DNA from: Aphanizomenon flos-aquae FACHB-1287
Lineage (GTDB): Bacteria > Cyanobacteriota > Cyanobacteriia > Cyanobacteriales > Nostocaceae
Length of the DNA: 64,000 bases
Assembly: GCF_014698755.1 (NCBI RefSeq)
Contig: NZ_JACJTO010000004.1
Location: 62,001-126,000 of the forward strand
Reading direction: 5' to 3'
Shown here piece by piece: positions 11,601-21,943 of the stretch. Under the pieces are notes generated by a model that was given only the letters and a program-made list of their open reading frames with translations, ran no database searches and had not been told where the DNA came from. The position numbers and the translations under genes are program-made. Position 1 is the first letter of the stretch; each line of letters opens with the position of its first letter.

Positions 11601-11824
11601 TTGCCAATGCTACGTTACCCACAGCCAAAAACATTGTCACTGATTTCACTTTAGGAACTGATGCCATTGTTATTGGTGGTATTTCTACTGCTACTCAGTT
11701 CACTAATTTGACATTATCTCAAGTTGGTGGTGATACTTTGATTAAGGTAGGAAATACGGAGTTAGCTTCATTGCTAGGAATTACATCTAGTACCCTGACT
11801 GCTAACAATTTCACTTTTGCTTAG
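5690..11824 (+). CDS. Giant PhoX-like/GDPD/phytase-like protein with RTX C-terminus
   Basis: The 2044-residue product looks like a secreted phosphatase assembled from several modules. Residues about 10-520 and 535-1020 are two similar copies of a DUF839/PhoX-like domain; both contain [27 protein letters not shown] and SRYRATNS-like blocks, SYDNIV(I/V)DKNGK and NFRRLED. Residues about 1023-1190 and 1587-1780 look like two halves of an esterase-like phytase propeller. Between them lies a glycerophosphodiester phosphodiesterase domain (about 1200-1575), with [39 protein letters not shown] and FTDFPD. Residues about 1800-2044 are RTX glycine/aspartate repeats ([25 protein letters not shown]). There is no N-terminal signal peptide, as expected for type I secretion through a C-terminal signal. 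GGAG precedes the ATG. The likely role is extracellular release of phosphate from organic esters. The second PhoX-like copy arose by internal duplication. Activities are inferred from domains only. Confidence 0.88.
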   Translation: MAIQNGRTTAPSYVNKLPQGAQYALVPLLTVGDEVPLLQGAFGSFTTSATEKFAFTGIPDGLGIYETATGYYVFVSHELGSSTKSDFSTTVTGQITGARVSLFQFDKNWKVIGGKNLIEKAVDSTGTELGKITFTTNGSDIVSLTSTIPGFGRFCSSFLAESGFEGGPIFFAPEESDGNSRGWAVTPDGTAQALDGLGRFSKENVVAASQYRATNSNKTVLLCTEDTGDGELYMFVGNQTPADPNGFKDGDLYVLKVTDYSNETLAEGVKTNATWVKVDRSVVYDTKGTEDRADDVAKATGTDLSTWVNTSGRSTNFRRLEDIAEDPKNPGTFYFVSTGTNNKVDGTTTTVAAEAENPYGKMYRFSLNAADPTGAISNFELVLNGGANTGVSYDNIVIDKNGKIAIQEDTTAFGGNVMAAQNRDAQIWSYDIATDTVKSLFEINQQAAGAAYDIGTGAWESSGIVELPQNGLTGVSGYLFDVQAHGLNNTADPNQPNILNGAHVEGGQLLAAIPQVAEKPVVNGITTDPAYVKVLNGVDYRINALLTVGDEVPLLTGSFGAFTASNTEKFAFTGIPDGLGIYETVDSYYVFVNHELGSTTKTDISSTIPGQITGARASLFQFDKNWRVIGGKNLIEKVVDSQGQEISKITITPDGITQTGNFAFGRFCSSYLATYGFEGGPVYFVPEEFGNGRGWAVATDGTAQALDGFGRFSKENVIATSQYRATNSTKTVLLSLEDTGDGELYMFVGNQTGADPNGFKDGELYVLKVTGYDYETLAEGTKVKATWTKVDRSVIYDTKGTANRADDQPLTDGTALSNWVNDVTRSTNFRRLEDMSEDPNNPGTFYFVTTGNTDKVPGTTTEDNAYGKAYRFSLNAADPTGEISDFELVLTGGANTGISYDNIVVDKNGKLLLQEDTAGRGGEIVNAQQRNGRIWSYDIATDTVKPLFEIDQNAQGTVFNTSFGNWETSGIEETTPNSQLGRSSYLFDVQATISNGLDPNQLNVLNGNHSNGGQLLVASPVPNVELVGFSVLPADTFAPGPNSGNGISANGKTGPFPGQPVQGFSAVQFANSNSFYFQPDNGYGAKNNSSDYLLRIYRVDPSFKGAENGDGSVKILDYIQFSDPNKKVPFTITNEGTSDRLLTGADFDVESFVIDKDGSIWVGEEFGPYLLHFDATGKLLEAPIATPDRFKTLDGTAPDVLGHRGASGYRPEHTLASYQLAIDKGADFIEPDLVVTKDGVLIARHEPALAILNTDGTVNTGNTTTNVATIAKFADRKKTVVLDGTSVIGWFAEDFTLAEIKELKAIERLSFRDQSFNGQFEIPTLTEIITLVKGVEASTGKKIGIYPETKHPTYSLSEATYVGTTTKINRNLGQILIDTLKANNFTDPSRIFIQSFEVSNLKELNDTIMPAAGVNIPLVQLLDAKDIDINGKIIESQPYDFKVSNNTLTYGDLRTSEGLANVAKYADAIGPWKRMIVSVKGTDANSDGKADDVNGDGKVNDADKTTLAPSTLVQDAHKAGLLVHPYTFRNEGQYLAADYKGDPKLEFQQFFQLGVDALFTDFPDTGDTVRDKLVSDPLYNIVRSPQNPDVLAGTAVANLGGSKGFEGGAINASKTKLYMLLEGTVQGDAAGALRINEFDIATRKYTDKKLYYKLESTANSIGDITVINDNEYLVIERDNNQGSAALFKRIYKVDLSKADTNGYVTKEEVVDLLNIKDPNDLNGDGKTTFVFPFQTIESVLVLDKNTILVANDNNYPFSVGRTGVDNNEQILLKLEKPLNLAPGLGQPQAEVVKSATTGSDNITILSSQTLFTGDGVDIVESSAPKATINAGNGDDLVTVSSDSSVFTGEGNDTVNIGASGPAGNTNVDGGNGNDTINVVQSSTSNNVFGAAGDDNLQVVEGSGQFLFGGSGKDTLRSSGNNNRLYGGSGDDTLYANINDYLSGGDGDDVLFAGAGGGNRLTGGIGIDKFYIANATLPTAKNIVTDFTLGTDAIVIGGISTATQFTNLTLSQVGGDTLIKVGNTELASLLGITSSTLTANNFTFA
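11100..11822 (+). repeat. RTX module, upstream copy of a long direct repeat
   Basis: This segment encoding the C-terminal RTX module is repeated, with few differences, at 15848-16573 in the next gene. Long tracts are base-for-base identical, for example around 11381-11440 versus 16136-16195. Many differences are silent third-position changes. The pattern points to recent duplication or ongoing gene conversion between the two genes. Confidence 0.9.
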
Positions 11825-11916
11825 TGTTTTTATAGACATAGCAAAATGCTGAGAAATTGACTCTGGGTAGGGAATAGGGAATAAATTAGTATATACCTCA
11901 CCACCCAGGGCAATGA

Positions 11917-12022
11917 TACAGCATTTTCCGCTCTTTTGAGGTATAAAGCTAATCACCAAACTCTTGTGGTGCGGGCATCTTGCCCGCTAGATACGTACCT
12001 AATAACATGGAGAATTTCTGTA
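11917..12022. mobile_element. Small palindromic element (copy A), TACAGCA-type ends
   Basis: The 106-bp segment starts TACAGCATTTTCC and ends GGAGAATTTCTGTA, an imperfect inverted repeat. It contains the hairpin GCGGGC-ATCTT-GCCCGC (11971-11987). A copy with the same architecture and much shared sequence lies at 36632-36738. TA at each outer edge would fit the TA target duplication of IS630/Tc1-mariner-type elements. It codes for nothing and ends 39 bp before the PhoD-like gene, so it forms part of that gene's upstream region. Its classification as a MITE is inference. Confidence 0.65.
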
Positions 12023-12027
12023 TAGTA

Positions 12028-12039
12028 TTTTACGTAAAA
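12028..12039. promoter_or_regulatory. 12-bp palindrome before PhoD-like gene
   Basis: TTTTACGTAAAA is a perfect dyad 22 bp upstream of the start codon at 12062, between element copy A and the ribosome binding site AGGAG at 12051-12055. It could be an operator or part of a promoter; AT-rich palindromes of this length also arise by chance. Confidence 0.25.
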
Positions 12040-12061
12040 ATAATGAATCAAGAGGAGTTTT

Positions 12062-15000
12062 ATGAGCATAAACAATGTTGATCTATCCAAATATACCAGA
12101 ATCGGACGCTACGATTTACCCGAACCAAAACGCACCACTGCACCTGCCAATAATTTACTAGCTCAAGAAGCCTCCGCTGTCACCTACAATTGGGATACTA
12201 ATACATTATTTGTTCTCGGTGACGGAGGTAAATCAATAGTACAAGTATCAAAAACTGGTCAATTAATTGATTCCATGACCTTAGCACCTAGTAGCAGTCC
12301 CCAAGGAACAGACTTTTATGACCCGGAAGGACTTACTTATATTGGTAGTGGTAAATTTGTCTTGATTGAAGAACGAGATAGACAGGCGAATTTATTCACA
12401 TACACCAAAGATACAACCCTCACCAAGAGCAACGTTAAAACTGTTAAACTTGGCACAACCATCGGCAATATTGGCATTGAAGGGATTTCTTGGGACCCGC
12501 AGACAAACGGATACATTGCTGTTAAAGAAGTTACACCAGCAGGAATTTTCCAGACAACCATTGATTTTACCGCAGGAACAGCCAGTAATGGGTCAGCGAC
12601 TACAATTAACTCAATAGACCTTTTCGACCCCGCCAAGGCTGGTATTGCCGACTTTGCTGATGTTTTTGCACTGTCGAACCTATCATCACTTAACGCTAAA
12701 AGCGATTCCAGTCACTTGTTAATTTTAAGCCAAGAATCGGGCAAAATTGTCAATATTGATCGGGCTGGGAACGTCTTCAGTACACTGACAATCACCGCAG
12801 ATACAGGTAATCCCCTATCTGTTGCTGACCAGTCCCATGAAGGTCTGACCATGGACAATGATGGTTATTTGTATGTAGTGAGCGAAAATGGCGGCGGTGA
12901 TATTGATCACCCACAGCTTTGGGTCTATGCACCATCTATAGTCACTAATCAAGCTCCCACCGCTGTAGTCTTAAACAATAAAATCGCCAGTATCGCCGAA
13001 AACACCAGTACGAAAACTAAAATCAAGGTTGCTGATATTGCTATTACAGATGACGGATTAGGCACAAACAATCTGACTGTAACGGGAACTGATGCGAACT
13101 TCTTTGAAGTTGATACCGCTGGATTGTATATTAAAGCAGGAACGGTTCTAGATTACGAAACTAAGACCAGCTATAGCATTACAGTCAATGTAGATGATTC
13201 TACTGTTGGTAGTACCCCGGATACTAATATAGTTTATACTTTAGCTGTCACTGATATAGCTAATGAGACTCCTGTTACTAGTAGTATTTTTATCACGGAA
13301 GTAGCACCCTGGAGCAGTGGTAACTCACCAGTGGCTGCGGACTGGTTTGAATTAACTAATACTGGCACAAGTTCCATAGATGTTACAGGTTGGAAATTTG
13401 ACGATAATTCCAACAGTTTCGGCTCTGCTGTTGCCTTGAGCGGTGTTACTAATATTGCTGCTGGTGAATCAGTAATTTTTATAGAAGGAGCTACAGTTAA
13501 TAGTATTTTCCGATCTAACTGGTTTGGTGTTAACCCCCCAGTCGGCTTGCAAATCGGTAACTACACTGGTTCAGGTGTAGGTCTAAGTACCAGTGGTGAT
13601 GCTGTCAATATCTATAATTCTACGGGTGTTCTTCAGGCTAATGTGGTTTTTGGAGCCTCACCAGCGGGACCTTTTGCCACTTTTGACAATAGTGCTTTAG
13701 TAAATAATGCAACAATCTCAACCCTGAGTAGTGCAGCGGTAAATGGAGCATTTACGGCTGTCAATTCCAGCCAGGAAATTGGTTCTCCGGGGACAATTCC
13801 ACCCATGATAACGATCTCGGCTACAGACGCAAACGCAGCGGAATTGGGAGGAGATACTGGTAGTTTCCGCATTACTCGCACTGGAGTTACTACAAATGCC
13901 TTGACGGTAAATTACACAGTAAAAACAGGTACAGGTCAAGCTACAAGTTCAGATTATAAACCAAATTTGAGCGGTTCTATAGCGATCGCTGCGGGACAGT
14001 CCTTTGCAGATATCCTAATTACACCCGTAGATGATCCAACCGTTGAAGGTAGCGAAACTGTCACAATTACTTTAGTTGATACTGCTAACTATGACTTAGG
14101 GACAACAGCAACTGCAGCTATAAATATTACCGATAGTAATGTTAATCCTCTGGGATTTTCTGGAGTAGCAGCGGGAGATGTTACTTCCCATGATGTGATT
14201 CTTTGGACTCGTACTTTTGATTCTGTAACGAAAAAAGGTGATAATGCTAACTTAGTAGCCCAGGTTTCTACTGATCCTAGCTTTGGGGTGATAGCTTTTA
14301 CATACAATGTTTCAGGCGCCAATGACGGTCTGGATCGTGATGGTACGATCAAATTAAATGCTACAGGATTACAGAGCGGTACTAAGTATTACTATCGTTT
14401 CCAATCAGCCGCTGGTAATTTTAGTAATGTTGGGACATTCAAAACCGCACCAGAGAGTAATATTGAAGCATCTGTACGCTTCGGTTTTAGCGGAGACGTG
14501 GACGGTTTAATGCGTCCTTATACTTCTACTCAAAGCTTCCACAGTCTGAATTTAGACTTTTTTGGCTTTTTAGGAGATACAATGTATGCAACAGCAAGTA
14601 CGGGTTCTCCTGCTGCTGCAAATCCAGTAATAAATCCAACTCAAGCTTTAAGTGATTACCACCGTAAATATTTAGAAAATATTCAACCAGTTAGCAATGG
14701 TGGTTTTGCGGGCTTAGAAACAATCTTTATTTCTCAAGCTAATTATACCGCTTTAGATAACCACGAATTAGGTAATAAACAACTGATTAATGGTGGTGCA
14801 CCAGGTGCTTTAGCGACTGCGTCGGGTAATGGCTCTAGTAATATCACTGATGATGTAAATACAACGGGAGCATTTATTAACCAAACTGTTGGTTTTAAAA
14901 CTCTAATTCAAGCTTATTCCGACTATCAACCAATTAAAGAGAAGATCATTTCTGCTCCCAATGACCCCCGCACCAATGGTACACAACAGCTTTATTTAGC

Positions 15001-16582
15001 ACAACAATGGGGAGACAATGTCATTTATATAAATACTGACACTCGAACTTACCGTGATGTGCGATTAAAAACCGCTACTGGTGCAGATGATACTGCTGCT
15101 CGTGCAGATAATCCCAATCGGACTTTACTAGGCGCTACTCAACTGGCTTGGTTAAAGGAAACCCTTTTAACCGCTCAAAATAATGGTACAATTTGGAAGT
15201 TTGTAGCTGTATCTAGTCCTATCGACCAACTTGGGGCAATTGGTTCTGGCTCTGATAGTGGTAAATCATGGATTGGTGGTTATCGAGCAGAACGTAACAA
15301 TTTACTCAAGTTTATTGCCGATAATGGGATTAAAAATGTAGTCTTTTTATCCGCTGATGATCACCAAAATCGGATTAATGAATTAACTTACACGGATAAC
15401 GGTGTAGTAAAGCTTCTACCTAATGCTTTATCAATTGTCGGTGGACCCATGGGTGCTACTGGACCGGATAACATTACTGACCATAGTTTTGCTAATATCC
15501 AGTCATTAGCTAATACTCTTGCTAATGGTCAGATAGCAGCAAATGTTAATCCTATCGGTTTAGCAGCAAATTTCCCCGGACTCAAAAATGTAGTTCGTGA
15601 AAATGATACCAATCCCACGCAAATTGAACCGGTTGATTTTTATTCTCCCGATACTTTTAACTACACTGTCTTTGATATTTCTGTTGATGGTAAAACTCTT
15701 AATATCAATGTGCAAGGCGTTAATTCCTATGCTCAAAATTCATTCCCAGAACCATCCACAGCTAATCCTGTCCGCTCAATTTTGAGTTTTAGTCTTGATG
15801 CAGACACACACACTCAAATTAAGTTTGCTACTACTAGTGCTGACAGTATTGCTATTCAATCGAGTCAAATATTATTCACAAGTGACGGTGCAGATATAGT
15901 AGAATCCAGCACACCCAACACGACAATTAATGCTGGCAACGGTGATGATATTATCAATGTAAATAGTGATTGTGAGGTATTTGGTAATGATGGTAATGAT
16001 ACTGTCAATATTGGTACAACTGGTCTCGCTGGTAATACTAATGTAGATGGTGGTAATGGTAATGATACGATTAACGTAGTCCAGGGTGGTACAGGTAACA
16101 ATGTGTTCGGTGCTGGGGGTGATGATAACCTGCAAGTAGTTGAAGGTTCTGGTCAATTCCTGTTTGGTGGTTCAGGTAAAGATACTCTCCGTAGTAGTGG
16201 CAATAATAACCGTCTCTATGGTGGTTCTGGAGATGACACCCTTTACTCTAGTATTAATGATTATCTATCTGGTGGTGATGGCGATGATGTATTGTTTGCT
16301 GGTACTGGTAGTGGAAACCGCTTAACTGGTGGTATAGGTATTGACAAGTTTTACATTGCTAATGCTGCGTTACCCACAGCCAAAAACATTGTCACTGATT
16401 TCACTTTAGGAACTGATGTCATTGTTATTGGTGGTATTTCTACTGCTACTCAGTTCACTAATTTGGCATTATCTCAAGTTGGTGGTGATACTTTGATTAA
16501 GGTAGGAAATATTGAGTTAGCTTCATTACTAGGAATTACATCTAGTACCCTAACTGCTAACAATTTTACCTTTGTTGGTTAG
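12062..16582 (+). CDS. Multidomain PhoD-like phosphatase with RTX C-terminus
   Basis: PhoD enzymes are extracellular calcium/iron-dependent phosphomonoesterases or phosphodiesterases. The modules of this 1506-residue protein are as follows. Residues about 10-290 are SdiA-regulated-like/phytase-like propeller ([38 protein letters not shown]). Residues 297-398 are cadherin-like. Residues 407-580 form a lamin-tail domain ([19 protein letters not shown]). Residues 581-685 are Calx-beta. Residues about 694-1250 are PhoD ([36 protein letters not shown]). Residues about 1255-1506 are RTX repeats almost the same as those of the preceding gene. AGGAG lies 6 bases before the ATG. No N-terminal signal peptide is seen, so secretion by a type I system through the C-terminus is likely. 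The pair of adjacent phosphatases suggests a phosphate-scavenging locus. Confidence 0.9.
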   Translation: MSINNVDLSKYTRIGRYDLPEPKRTTAPANNLLAQEASAVTYNWDTNTLFVLGDGGKSIVQVSKTGQLIDSMTLAPSSSPQGTDFYDPEGLTYIGSGKFVLIEERDRQANLFTYTKDTTLTKSNVKTVKLGTTIGNIGIEGISWDPQTNGYIAVKEVTPAGIFQTTIDFTAGTASNGSATTINSIDLFDPAKAGIADFADVFALSNLSSLNAKSDSSHLLILSQESGKIVNIDRAGNVFSTLTITADTGNPLSVADQSHEGLTMDNDGYLYVVSENGGGDIDHPQLWVYAPSIVTNQAPTAVVLNNKIASIAENTSTKTKIKVADIAITDDGLGTNNLTVTGTDANFFEVDTAGLYIKAGTVLDYETKTSYSITVNVDDSTVGSTPDTNIVYTLAVTDIANETPVTSSIFITEVAPWSSGNSPVAADWFELTNTGTSSIDVTGWKFDDNSNSFGSAVALSGVTNIAAGESVIFIEGATVNSIFRSNWFGVNPPVGLQIGNYTGSGVGLSTSGDAVNIYNSTGVLQANVVFGASPAGPFATFDNSALVNNATISTLSSAAVNGAFTAVNSSQEIGSPGTIPPMITISATDANAAELGGDTGSFRITRTGVTTNALTVNYTVKTGTGQATSSDYKPNLSGSIAIAAGQSFADILITPVDDPTVEGSETVTITLVDTANYDLGTTATAAINITDSNVNPLGFSGVAAGDVTSHDVILWTRTFDSVTKKGDNANLVAQVSTDPSFGVIAFTYNVSGANDGLDRDGTIKLNATGLQSGTKYYYRFQSAAGNFSNVGTFKTAPESNIEASVRFGFSGDVDGLMRPYTSTQSFHSLNLDFFGFLGDTMYATASTGSPAAANPVINPTQALSDYHRKYLENIQPVSNGGFAGLETIFISQANYTALDNHELGNKQLINGGAPGALATASGNGSSNITDDVNTTGAFINQTVGFKTLIQAYSDYQPIKEKIISAPNDPRTNGTQQLYLAQQWGDNVIYINTDTRTYRDVRLKTATGADDTAARADNPNRTLLGATQLAWLKETLLTAQNNGTIWKFVAVSSPIDQLGAIGSGSDSGKSWIGGYRAERNNLLKFIADNGIKNVVFLSADDHQNRINELTYTDNGVVKLLPNALSIVGGPMGATGPDNITDHSFANIQSLANTLANGQIAANVNPIGLAANFPGLKNVVRENDTNPTQIEPVDFYSPDTFNYTVFDISVDGKTLNINVQGVNSYAQNSFPEPSTANPVRSILSFSLDADTHTQIKFATTSADSIAIQSSQILFTSDGADIVESSTPNTTINAGNGDDIINVNSDCEVFGNDGNDTVNIGTTGLAGNTNVDGGNGNDTINVVQGGTGNNVFGAGGDDNLQVVEGSGQFLFGGSGKDTLRSSGNNNRLYGGSGDDTLYSSINDYLSGGDGDDVLFAGTGSGNRLTGGIGIDKFYIANAALPTAKNIVTDFTLGTDVIVIGGISTATQFTNLALSQVGGDTLIKVGNIELASLLGITSSTLTANNFTFVG
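15848..16573 (+). repeat. RTX module, downstream copy of the long direct repeat
   Basis: This is the partner of 11100-11822. The last 145 or so residues of the two proteins differ at only a few positions, including the C-terminal VTDFTLGTD(A/V)IVIGGIS block that probably carries the secretion signal. Confidence 0.9.
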
Positions 16583-17072
16583 ATACTGTAGTTTAGATTA
16601 CAGTCATTTACAGCTTGCAACTATAAACGTTGATCAGGCTGTAGTGATTTTCTAAATAATAAAGTTATAGGTAAGTTAGTATAAAAAATTGTCGCTATGG
16701 TTATGAGATATTTAAAAATAGTGATATGAGTGCTAAAGTTTATATTCAGCTTTGTGACTTGAAGAGGATATTAATCTTATCTGGTGCACTGTTCCCTAAA
16801 ACTAAAAAACTTTGTACCTCACGAGCATGGTAACTGCTATATTCTTAATTTTGAGAAAAAATCCTATCTTTTTAAATTGGGAGATAAGCACATTTTGTGA
16901 TTTAAGTCAATATATATAGCTACAAAGGCAGATATATTAGAAAAATTGATGATTATAATTACTAATAATGTGAAAGTTTTGAATATTTAGTAGCCTTGTT
17001 TTTATTTTAAAAATGCTAAGATGTCAAAAGTAAGCAGTTAAAAACTATAACTGTTAAAAAGAGAGGAAAACC
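16583..17072. other. Gene-free AT-rich upstream region of dps
   Basis: No gene, RNA or repeat is convincing in these 490 bp. A short weak dyad (ACTGTA-TACAGT near 16587-16606) follows the PhoD-like gene and is not a good terminator. The end of the stretch holds GAGAGGAAAACC, whose AGAGGA is the ribosome binding site of the Dps gene. Confidence 0.5.
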
Positions 17073-17627
17073 ATGTCTGATACGCAAACTATATTACACA
17101 ACTTTGGTCAGGTTTATGATAATCCTGTATTATTAGATCATAGTGTAACCGTGCCAGTTGTCGAAGGATTCAATGTCGTATTAGCTAGTTTTCAGGCATT
17201 GTATCTACAATATCAAAAACATCATTTTGTAGTTGAAGGTGCAGAATTTAATTCACTGCATGATTTTTTTAACTCCAGCTACAAAGAAGTACAAGATCAT
17301 ATCCATGAAATCGGCGAGCGCTTAAATGGTTTGGGTGGAATCCCCGCAGCAAGTTTTAGTAAATTAGCTGAATTATGCTGTTTTGAAACAGAAGCAGACG
17401 GTGTATTTTCTGCTCGGAAGATGGTAGAAAATGACCTAGTTGCAGAACAAGCATTAATTGGAGTAATTCGCCGTCAAGCCTCACAAGCTGAGAGTTTAGG
17501 TGATAGAGGTACACGCTATTTGTACGAAAAAATTCTCTTAAAAACTGAAGAAAGAGCTTATCATTTAGCTCACTTTTTAGCCAAAGATAGTTTAACCTTG
17601 GGTTTTGTTCAACGGGCTGAAAATTAA
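17073..17627 (+). CDS. Dps-family ferritin-like DNA-protection protein
   Basis: Dps proteins form 12-subunit cages that oxidise and store iron and protect DNA from peroxide. The family core is [20 protein letters not shown] followed by [16 protein letters not shown] (residues about 47-91). This carries the His, His, Asp and Glu positions of the inter-subunit ferroxidase centre. The Trp usual after the first ligand His is replaced by His, and the helix has an extra His (DHIHE). Some cyanobacterial Dps proteins are described with His-rich ferroxidase sites, and this may be one. The length (184 residues) is normal. It is a single-gene unit with a strong intrinsic terminator 80 bp downstream. Confidence 0.88.
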   Translation: MSDTQTILHNFGQVYDNPVLLDHSVTVPVVEGFNVVLASFQALYLQYQKHHFVVEGAEFNSLHDFFNSSYKEVQDHIHEIGERLNGLGGIPAASFSKLAELCCFETEADGVFSARKMVENDLVAEQALIGVIRRQASQAESLGDRGTRYLYEKILLKTEERAYHLAHFLAKDSLTLGFVQRAEN

Positions 17628-17706
17628 ACTTTTCGTAACCTTGATTTTACTGAACTTAAATGGTAAAAATTCTTAGTAATTGAGAACCTGACAAAATTAA
17701 ATCTTG

Positions 17707-17744
17707 TGGTAGAAAAGTGTAAATCATCTTTTCTGCCATTTTTT
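17707..17744 (+). terminator. Rho-independent terminator of the Dps gene
   Basis: TGGTAGAAAAG (17707-17717) pairs with CTTTTCTGCCA (17728-17738) with one G-T pair and a 10-base loop. Six T residues follow at 17739-17744. Confidence 0.88.
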
Positions 17745-18134
17745 GTAATGCCATATTTTTTATATTTAGCTAATTAAAAATATTGGCATTTATCCAGAGT
17801 AATATAAACGTAAATACTCGAATATTTCACATATATCTAAAAATAACCTATTTATAATCTACTTCAGAAAAAATAATTAAGCAAAAAAATATTTTACAGC
17901 AACCTTATTGCTATAATCTATAACGAATAAATAAACATATAACCACTCTCCGTGCCTGTAGTGCCTCTGCGTGAGAAAAAAATATGAAAACTAGTCACAA
18001 AAATCCTCCCTGTCCATAATTCCTTACCTCATTAGCAATCACTACCCGGAAAAGTTGATAATGAATGGCATGATGGGGGGTAAAGACCCTTAAAATAGTC
18101 AAGATTTGTATTTTTGTAATCTAAGGTAAAAACT
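17745..18134. other. Gene-free region upstream of carB
   Basis: Nothing codes here. The AT-rich stretch contains CCTGTAGTGCCTCTGCGTGAG near 17955-17975 (split here as CCTGTAGTG and CCTCTGCGTGAG), which resembles a repeat seen in many Nostocales intergenic regions. No clear promoter hexamers were identified. The last 12 bases before the carB ATG lack a strong Shine-Dalgarno (AAGGTAAAAACT). Confidence 0.4.
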
Positions 18135-21100
18135 ATGCCCCGTCGTCAAGACCTCAAAAAAATTCTCCTGTTAGGTTCAGGTCCCATTGTCATTGGCCAA
18201 GCCTGTGAATTTGATTATTCTGGAACTCAAGCCTGTAAAGCCTTACGAGAAGAAGGCTATGAAGTCGTTTTGGTGAATTCCAACCCAGCCACCATTATGA
18301 CTGACCCAGAAACAGCCGACCGGACTTATATTGAACCGCTGACACCGGAAATAGTAGAAAAAGTTATCGCCAAAGAAAGACCAGATGCTTTATTGCCAAC
18401 CATGGGCGGACAAACCGCCCTGAATTTGGCCGTAGCTTTAGCGAAAAATGGAGTTTTGGAAAAATATAACGTCGAGTTAATTGGCGCGAAATTACCCGCA
18501 ATTGAAAAAGCTGAAGACAGAAAACTGTTTAACGAAGCCATGGCGAAAATTGGCGTAGCAGTGTGTCCTAGTGGTACAGCTTCAACCCTAGAAGAATCAA
18601 AAGCAATCGCCCTGCAAATTGGCACATATCCCCTAATTATCCGTCCAGCCTTTACAATGGGGGGGACTGGTGGCGGTATCGCCTACAATCAAGAAGAATT
18701 TGAAGAAATGGCCCAAGTGGGTATTGAGGCTAGTCCGGTGTCCCAAATTCTCATTGACCAATCTTTATTGGGTTGGAAAGAGTATGAATTAGAAGTAATG
18801 CGAGATTTAGCCGATAATGTTGTTATTATCTGTTCTATCGAAAATCTCGACCCCATGGGCATTCATACCGGAGATTCTATCACCGTTGCTCCCGCCCAAA
18901 CCCTCACCGATAAAGAATATCAACGGCTGCGGGACATGGCCATTAAAATTATCCGAGAAATTGGTGTCGAAACCGGTGGTTCTAATATTCAGTTTGCCGT
19001 AAATCCCGTTAATGGTGATGTAGTCGTAATTGAAATGAACCCCCGCGTCTCCAGAAGTTCCGCTTTATCTTCTAAAGCAACAGGTTTTCCCATAGCCAAA
19101 ATCGCCGCTAAGTTAGCCGTGGGTTATACTTTAAACGAACTACAAAACGATATCACCAAAAAAACCCCCGCTTCCTTTGAACCGACAATTGACTATGTAG
19201 TTACCAAAATTCCCCGGTTTGCGTTTGAAAAATTCCCTGGTTCTGATTCTGTCCTCACAACCCAGATGAAATCCGTGGGAGAAGCCATGGCCATTGGCCG
19301 GACATTTAATGAGTCCTTTCAAAAAGCTTTGCGTTCCCTAGAAACTGGACGGGCTGGTTGGGGTTGCGATAAAGCCGAAAAATTACCCAGTGGTGAGCAA
19401 ATTCGCGCCCAGTTGCGGACACCCAACCCAGAACGCATTTTTTCTGTCCGTCATGCTATGCAATTGGGTATTAGTAATGAGGAAATTTATGAACTGACGG
19501 CCATTGACCCTTGGTTTTTAGACAAATTACAGGAAATTTTAGAAATAGAGAAATTTCTTAAACGTACGCCCCTGAAGCAGTTGACAAAAGCGCAAATGTA
19601 TCATGTCAAAAGAAATGGTTTTAGCGATCGCCAAATAGCCTATGCTACAAAAAGCAAAGAAGATGAAGTTCGCACCTATCGCAAACAGCTAGAAGTGATC
19701 CCAGTTTACAAAACTGTTGATACTTGCGCGGCGGAATTTGAGGCACTGACCCCATATTACTATTCTACTTACGAAGAAGAAACGGAAGTATTACCCACGG
19801 ATAAACCTAAAGTAATGATTTTGGGCGGTGGTCCTAACCGCATTGGCCAAGGAATTGAGTTTGATTATTGTTGTTGTCATGCTGCGTATTCTTTACATGG
19901 TGCAGGTTATGAAACAATTATGGTTAATTCTAACCCAGAAACAGTTTCTACAGATTATGATACCAGCGATCGCCTATATTTTGAACCATTAACGAAAGAA
20001 GACGTTCTTAACATCATTGAAGCTGAAAACCCCCTGGGGATAATAGTCCAATTCGGTGGCCAAACACCATTAAAATTAGCCGTTCCCTTGCAAGAGTATT
20101 TACAAGAGTCTAATAGTATCACCCAGATTTGGGGAACATCTCCAGATTCTATAGATATGGCCGAAAATCGAGAACGGTTTGAAAAGATTCTGCAAGAATT
20201 GAATATCGCTCAACCGCCTAATGGTATGGCTAGAAGTTATGAAGATGCCTTAATTGTTGCTAAACGCATTGGTTATCCGGTGGTGGTACGTCCTAGTTAT
20301 GTATTGGGCGGAAGAGCGATGGAAATCGTTTATTCTGATACTGAGTTAGAACGTTACATGACATTTGCCGTTCAAGTAGAACCAGAACACCCCATTTTAA
20401 TTGATAAATTCCTAGAAAACGCCATTGAAGTAGATGTAGATGCGATCGCCGATCATACTGGTAATGTCGTCATTGGTGGCATTATGGAACACATTGAACA
20501 GGCGGGAATTCACTCCGGTGACTCAGCTTGTTCCTTACCTTCTATTTCCCTCTCTCCAGCGGTATTAAACCAAATTCGTTTATGGACAGTTCAACTAGCA
20601 CAAGCTTTATCTGTGGTTGGATTAATGAATATTCAGTTTGCTGTAGTTAGTGCAAATGGTTATTCTCCCCAAGTGTATATTTTAGAAGCTAACCCCAGAG
20701 CATCACGGACAGTTCCCTTTGTATCTAAAGCCACCGGAGTACAATTAGCCAAACTAGCATCTTTAGTAATGTCGGGTAAAACCTTGGAGGAATTAAAATT
20801 CACTAAAGAAGTTATTCCCTCACATATAGCCGTTAAAGAAGCCGTTTTACCATTTAGTAAATTCCCCGGTACAGATACCATATTAGGTCCAGAAATGCGC
20901 TCAACTGGTGAGGTAATGGGTATTGATAGCGATTTTGGCCGCGCCTTTGCAAAAGCAGAATTAGGTGCGGGAGAAAAATTACCCCTTCAGGGAACTGTAT
21001 TTGTTTCTATGAGTGACAGAGACAAATCGGCGGCCGCAGATGTTGTCAAGGAGTTTATTAAGTTAGGCTTTACAATTATGGCCACCCAAGGGACGCGACA

Positions 21101-21389
21101 AGTTCTTCAAGAACAAGGGTTAGAGGTGAAATTAGTCCTGAAACTCCATGAAGGTCGTCCTCATGTCCTTGATTCTGTTAAGAACGGTAACATTCAACTT
21201 ATAATTAACACACCCTCTGGAAAAGAAGCTCATGCCGATTCTAAGTTAATTCGTCGCACCGCTTTAGGTTACAAAATCCCCATCATTACCACTATTGCAG
21301 GTGCTAAAGCTACGGCCGCAGCTATCCGTTCCCTACAAAATACTACTTTAGATGTCAAGGTGATCCAAGAATACTGTCCCATGAGTTAA
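18135..21389 (+). CDS. carB: Carbamoyl-phosphate synthase large subunit
   Basis: CarB makes carbamoyl phosphate from bicarbonate, ATP and ammonia supplied by CarA, for arginine and pyrimidine synthesis. The 1084-residue length is standard. Two homologous synthetase halves are visible. The first opens with [20 protein letters not shown] and has [12 protein letters not shown]. The second opens with [20 protein letters not shown] near residue 557 and has [33 protein letters not shown] and [18 protein letters not shown] are the paired metal-binding ATP-grasp blocks. The C-terminal MGS-like regulatory domain starts near residue 950 ([12 protein letters not shown]) and includes MATQGT. carA is not adjacent, which is normal in cyanobacteria. 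A heptamer repeat array begins 1 bp after the stop codon. Confidence 0.97.
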   Translation: MPRRQDLKKILLLGSGPIVIGQACEFDYSGTQACKALREEGYEVVLVNSNPATIMTDPETADRTYIEPLTPEIVEKVIAKERPDALLPTMGGQTALNLAVALAKNGVLEKYNVELIGAKLPAIEKAEDRKLFNEAMAKIGVAVCPSGTASTLEESKAIALQIGTYPLIIRPAFTMGGTGGGIAYNQEEFEEMAQVGIEASPVSQILIDQSLLGWKEYELEVMRDLADNVVIICSIENLDPMGIHTGDSITVAPAQTLTDKEYQRLRDMAIKIIREIGVETGGSNIQFAVNPVNGDVVVIEMNPRVSRSSALSSKATGFPIAKIAAKLAVGYTLNELQNDITKKTPASFEPTIDYVVTKIPRFAFEKFPGSDSVLTTQMKSVGEAMAIGRTFNESFQKALRSLETGRAGWGCDKAEKLPSGEQIRAQLRTPNPERIFSVRHAMQLGISNEEIYELTAIDPWFLDKLQEILEIEKFLKRTPLKQLTKAQMYHVKRNGFSDRQIAYATKSKEDEVRTYRKQLEVIPVYKTVDTCAAEFEALTPYYYSTYEEETEVLPTDKPKVMILGGGPNRIGQGIEFDYCCCHAAYSLHGAGYETIMVNSNPETVSTDYDTSDRLYFEPLTKEDVLNIIEAENPLGIIVQFGGQTPLKLAVPLQEYLQESNSITQIWGTSPDSIDMAENRERFEKILQELNIAQPPNGMARSYEDALIVAKRIGYPVVVRPSYVLGGRAMEIVYSDTELERYMTFAVQVEPEHPILIDKFLENAIEVDVDAIADHTGNVVIGGIMEHIEQAGIHSGDSACSLPSISLSPAVLNQIRLWTVQLAQALSVVGLMNIQFAVVSANGYSPQVYILEANPRASRTVPFVSKATGVQLAKLASLVMSGKTLEELKFTKEVIPSHIAVKEAVLPFSKFPGTDTILGPEMRSTGEVMGIDSDFGRAFAKAELGAGEKLPLQGTVFVSMSDRDKSAAADVVKEFIKLGFTIMATQGTRQVLQEQGLEVKLVLKLHEGRPHVLDSVKNGNIQLIINTPSGKEAHADSKLIRRTALGYKIPIITTIAGAKATAAAIRSLQNTTLDVKVIQEYCPMS

Positions 21390-21390
21390 T

Positions 21391-21535
21391 TGTCAGTTGT
21401 TCTTTGTCAGTTGTTCTTTGTCAGTTGTCAGTTGTTCTTTCTTTCCCACTAACCACTGACCACTAACCACTGACCACTAACCACTGACCACTAACCACTG
21501 ACCACTAACCACTGACCACTGACCACTGACCATTG
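21391..21535. repeat. Heptamer tandem repeats after carB (TCAGTTG and CCACTGA/CCACTAA)
   Basis: About 50 bp of TTGTCAGTTGTTCTT-type units are followed by about 90 bp of alternating CCACTGA and CCACTAA heptamers. The second block is nearly the reverse complement of the first (CAACTGA against CCACTGA), so the RNA could fold into a long imperfect hairpin. This is the short tandemly repeated repetitive (STRR) type known from heterocystous cyanobacteria. Confidence 0.9.
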
Positions 21536-21943
21536 ACAAAAAGGTTAAGCAATTGTTACAAAAAAATCATTATGGTTATCATTGAGATATTTTAACAAAT
21601 ATAAGGAGGCTATTGCTTTTTGATAGTATCCCAGTAAATGTATACTGTTTCGGCGTTTTCAGAGCTCTGCAATTACCGTCAAGGTGCGGGTTTCTCGGTA
21701 GTCAACATATTCTCATAAATGTTACAATTATTCATATTCCATAAAGCCCAAAAAATGTTTGACTTGCTACTGAGTATCTAAATATAATAGATACTCATGG
21801 AAACAAGAAAATAGATGTAACGCTTAGTGGTGAAGTGCCTAATTTCCCCCAATATGAACAACCTGAGTTAATCAGGTTCGACCATCTCAAAACATTATTT
21901 CCTTAACTAAGCAACAAACCCACCATTACCCAAGAGTAGCGCC
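21536..21943. promoter_or_regulatory. Upstream region of the sigma factor gene
   Basis: The 408 bp contain no gene. They hold a near-consensus promoter and overlapping dyad (21759-21796) and then a leader of about 150 bp. CAATTGTTACAAAAA and a second GTTACAATT occur further upstream. No clear Shine-Dalgarno precedes the ATG at 21944. Confidence 0.5.
21759..21796 (+). promoter_or_regulatory. Sigma-70 promoter with inverted repeat over the -10 element
   Basis: TTGACT (21759-21764) and TATAAT (21783-21788) are separated by 18 bp, close to the ideal group 1/2 sigma promoter. A perfect 9-bp inverted repeat, GAGTATCTA (21772-21780) and TAGATACTC (21788-21796), brackets and overlaps the -10 box. 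A repressor bound to this dyad would block the promoter. The start of transcription would be near 21795, giving a leader of about 150 nt. Confidence 0.65.
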
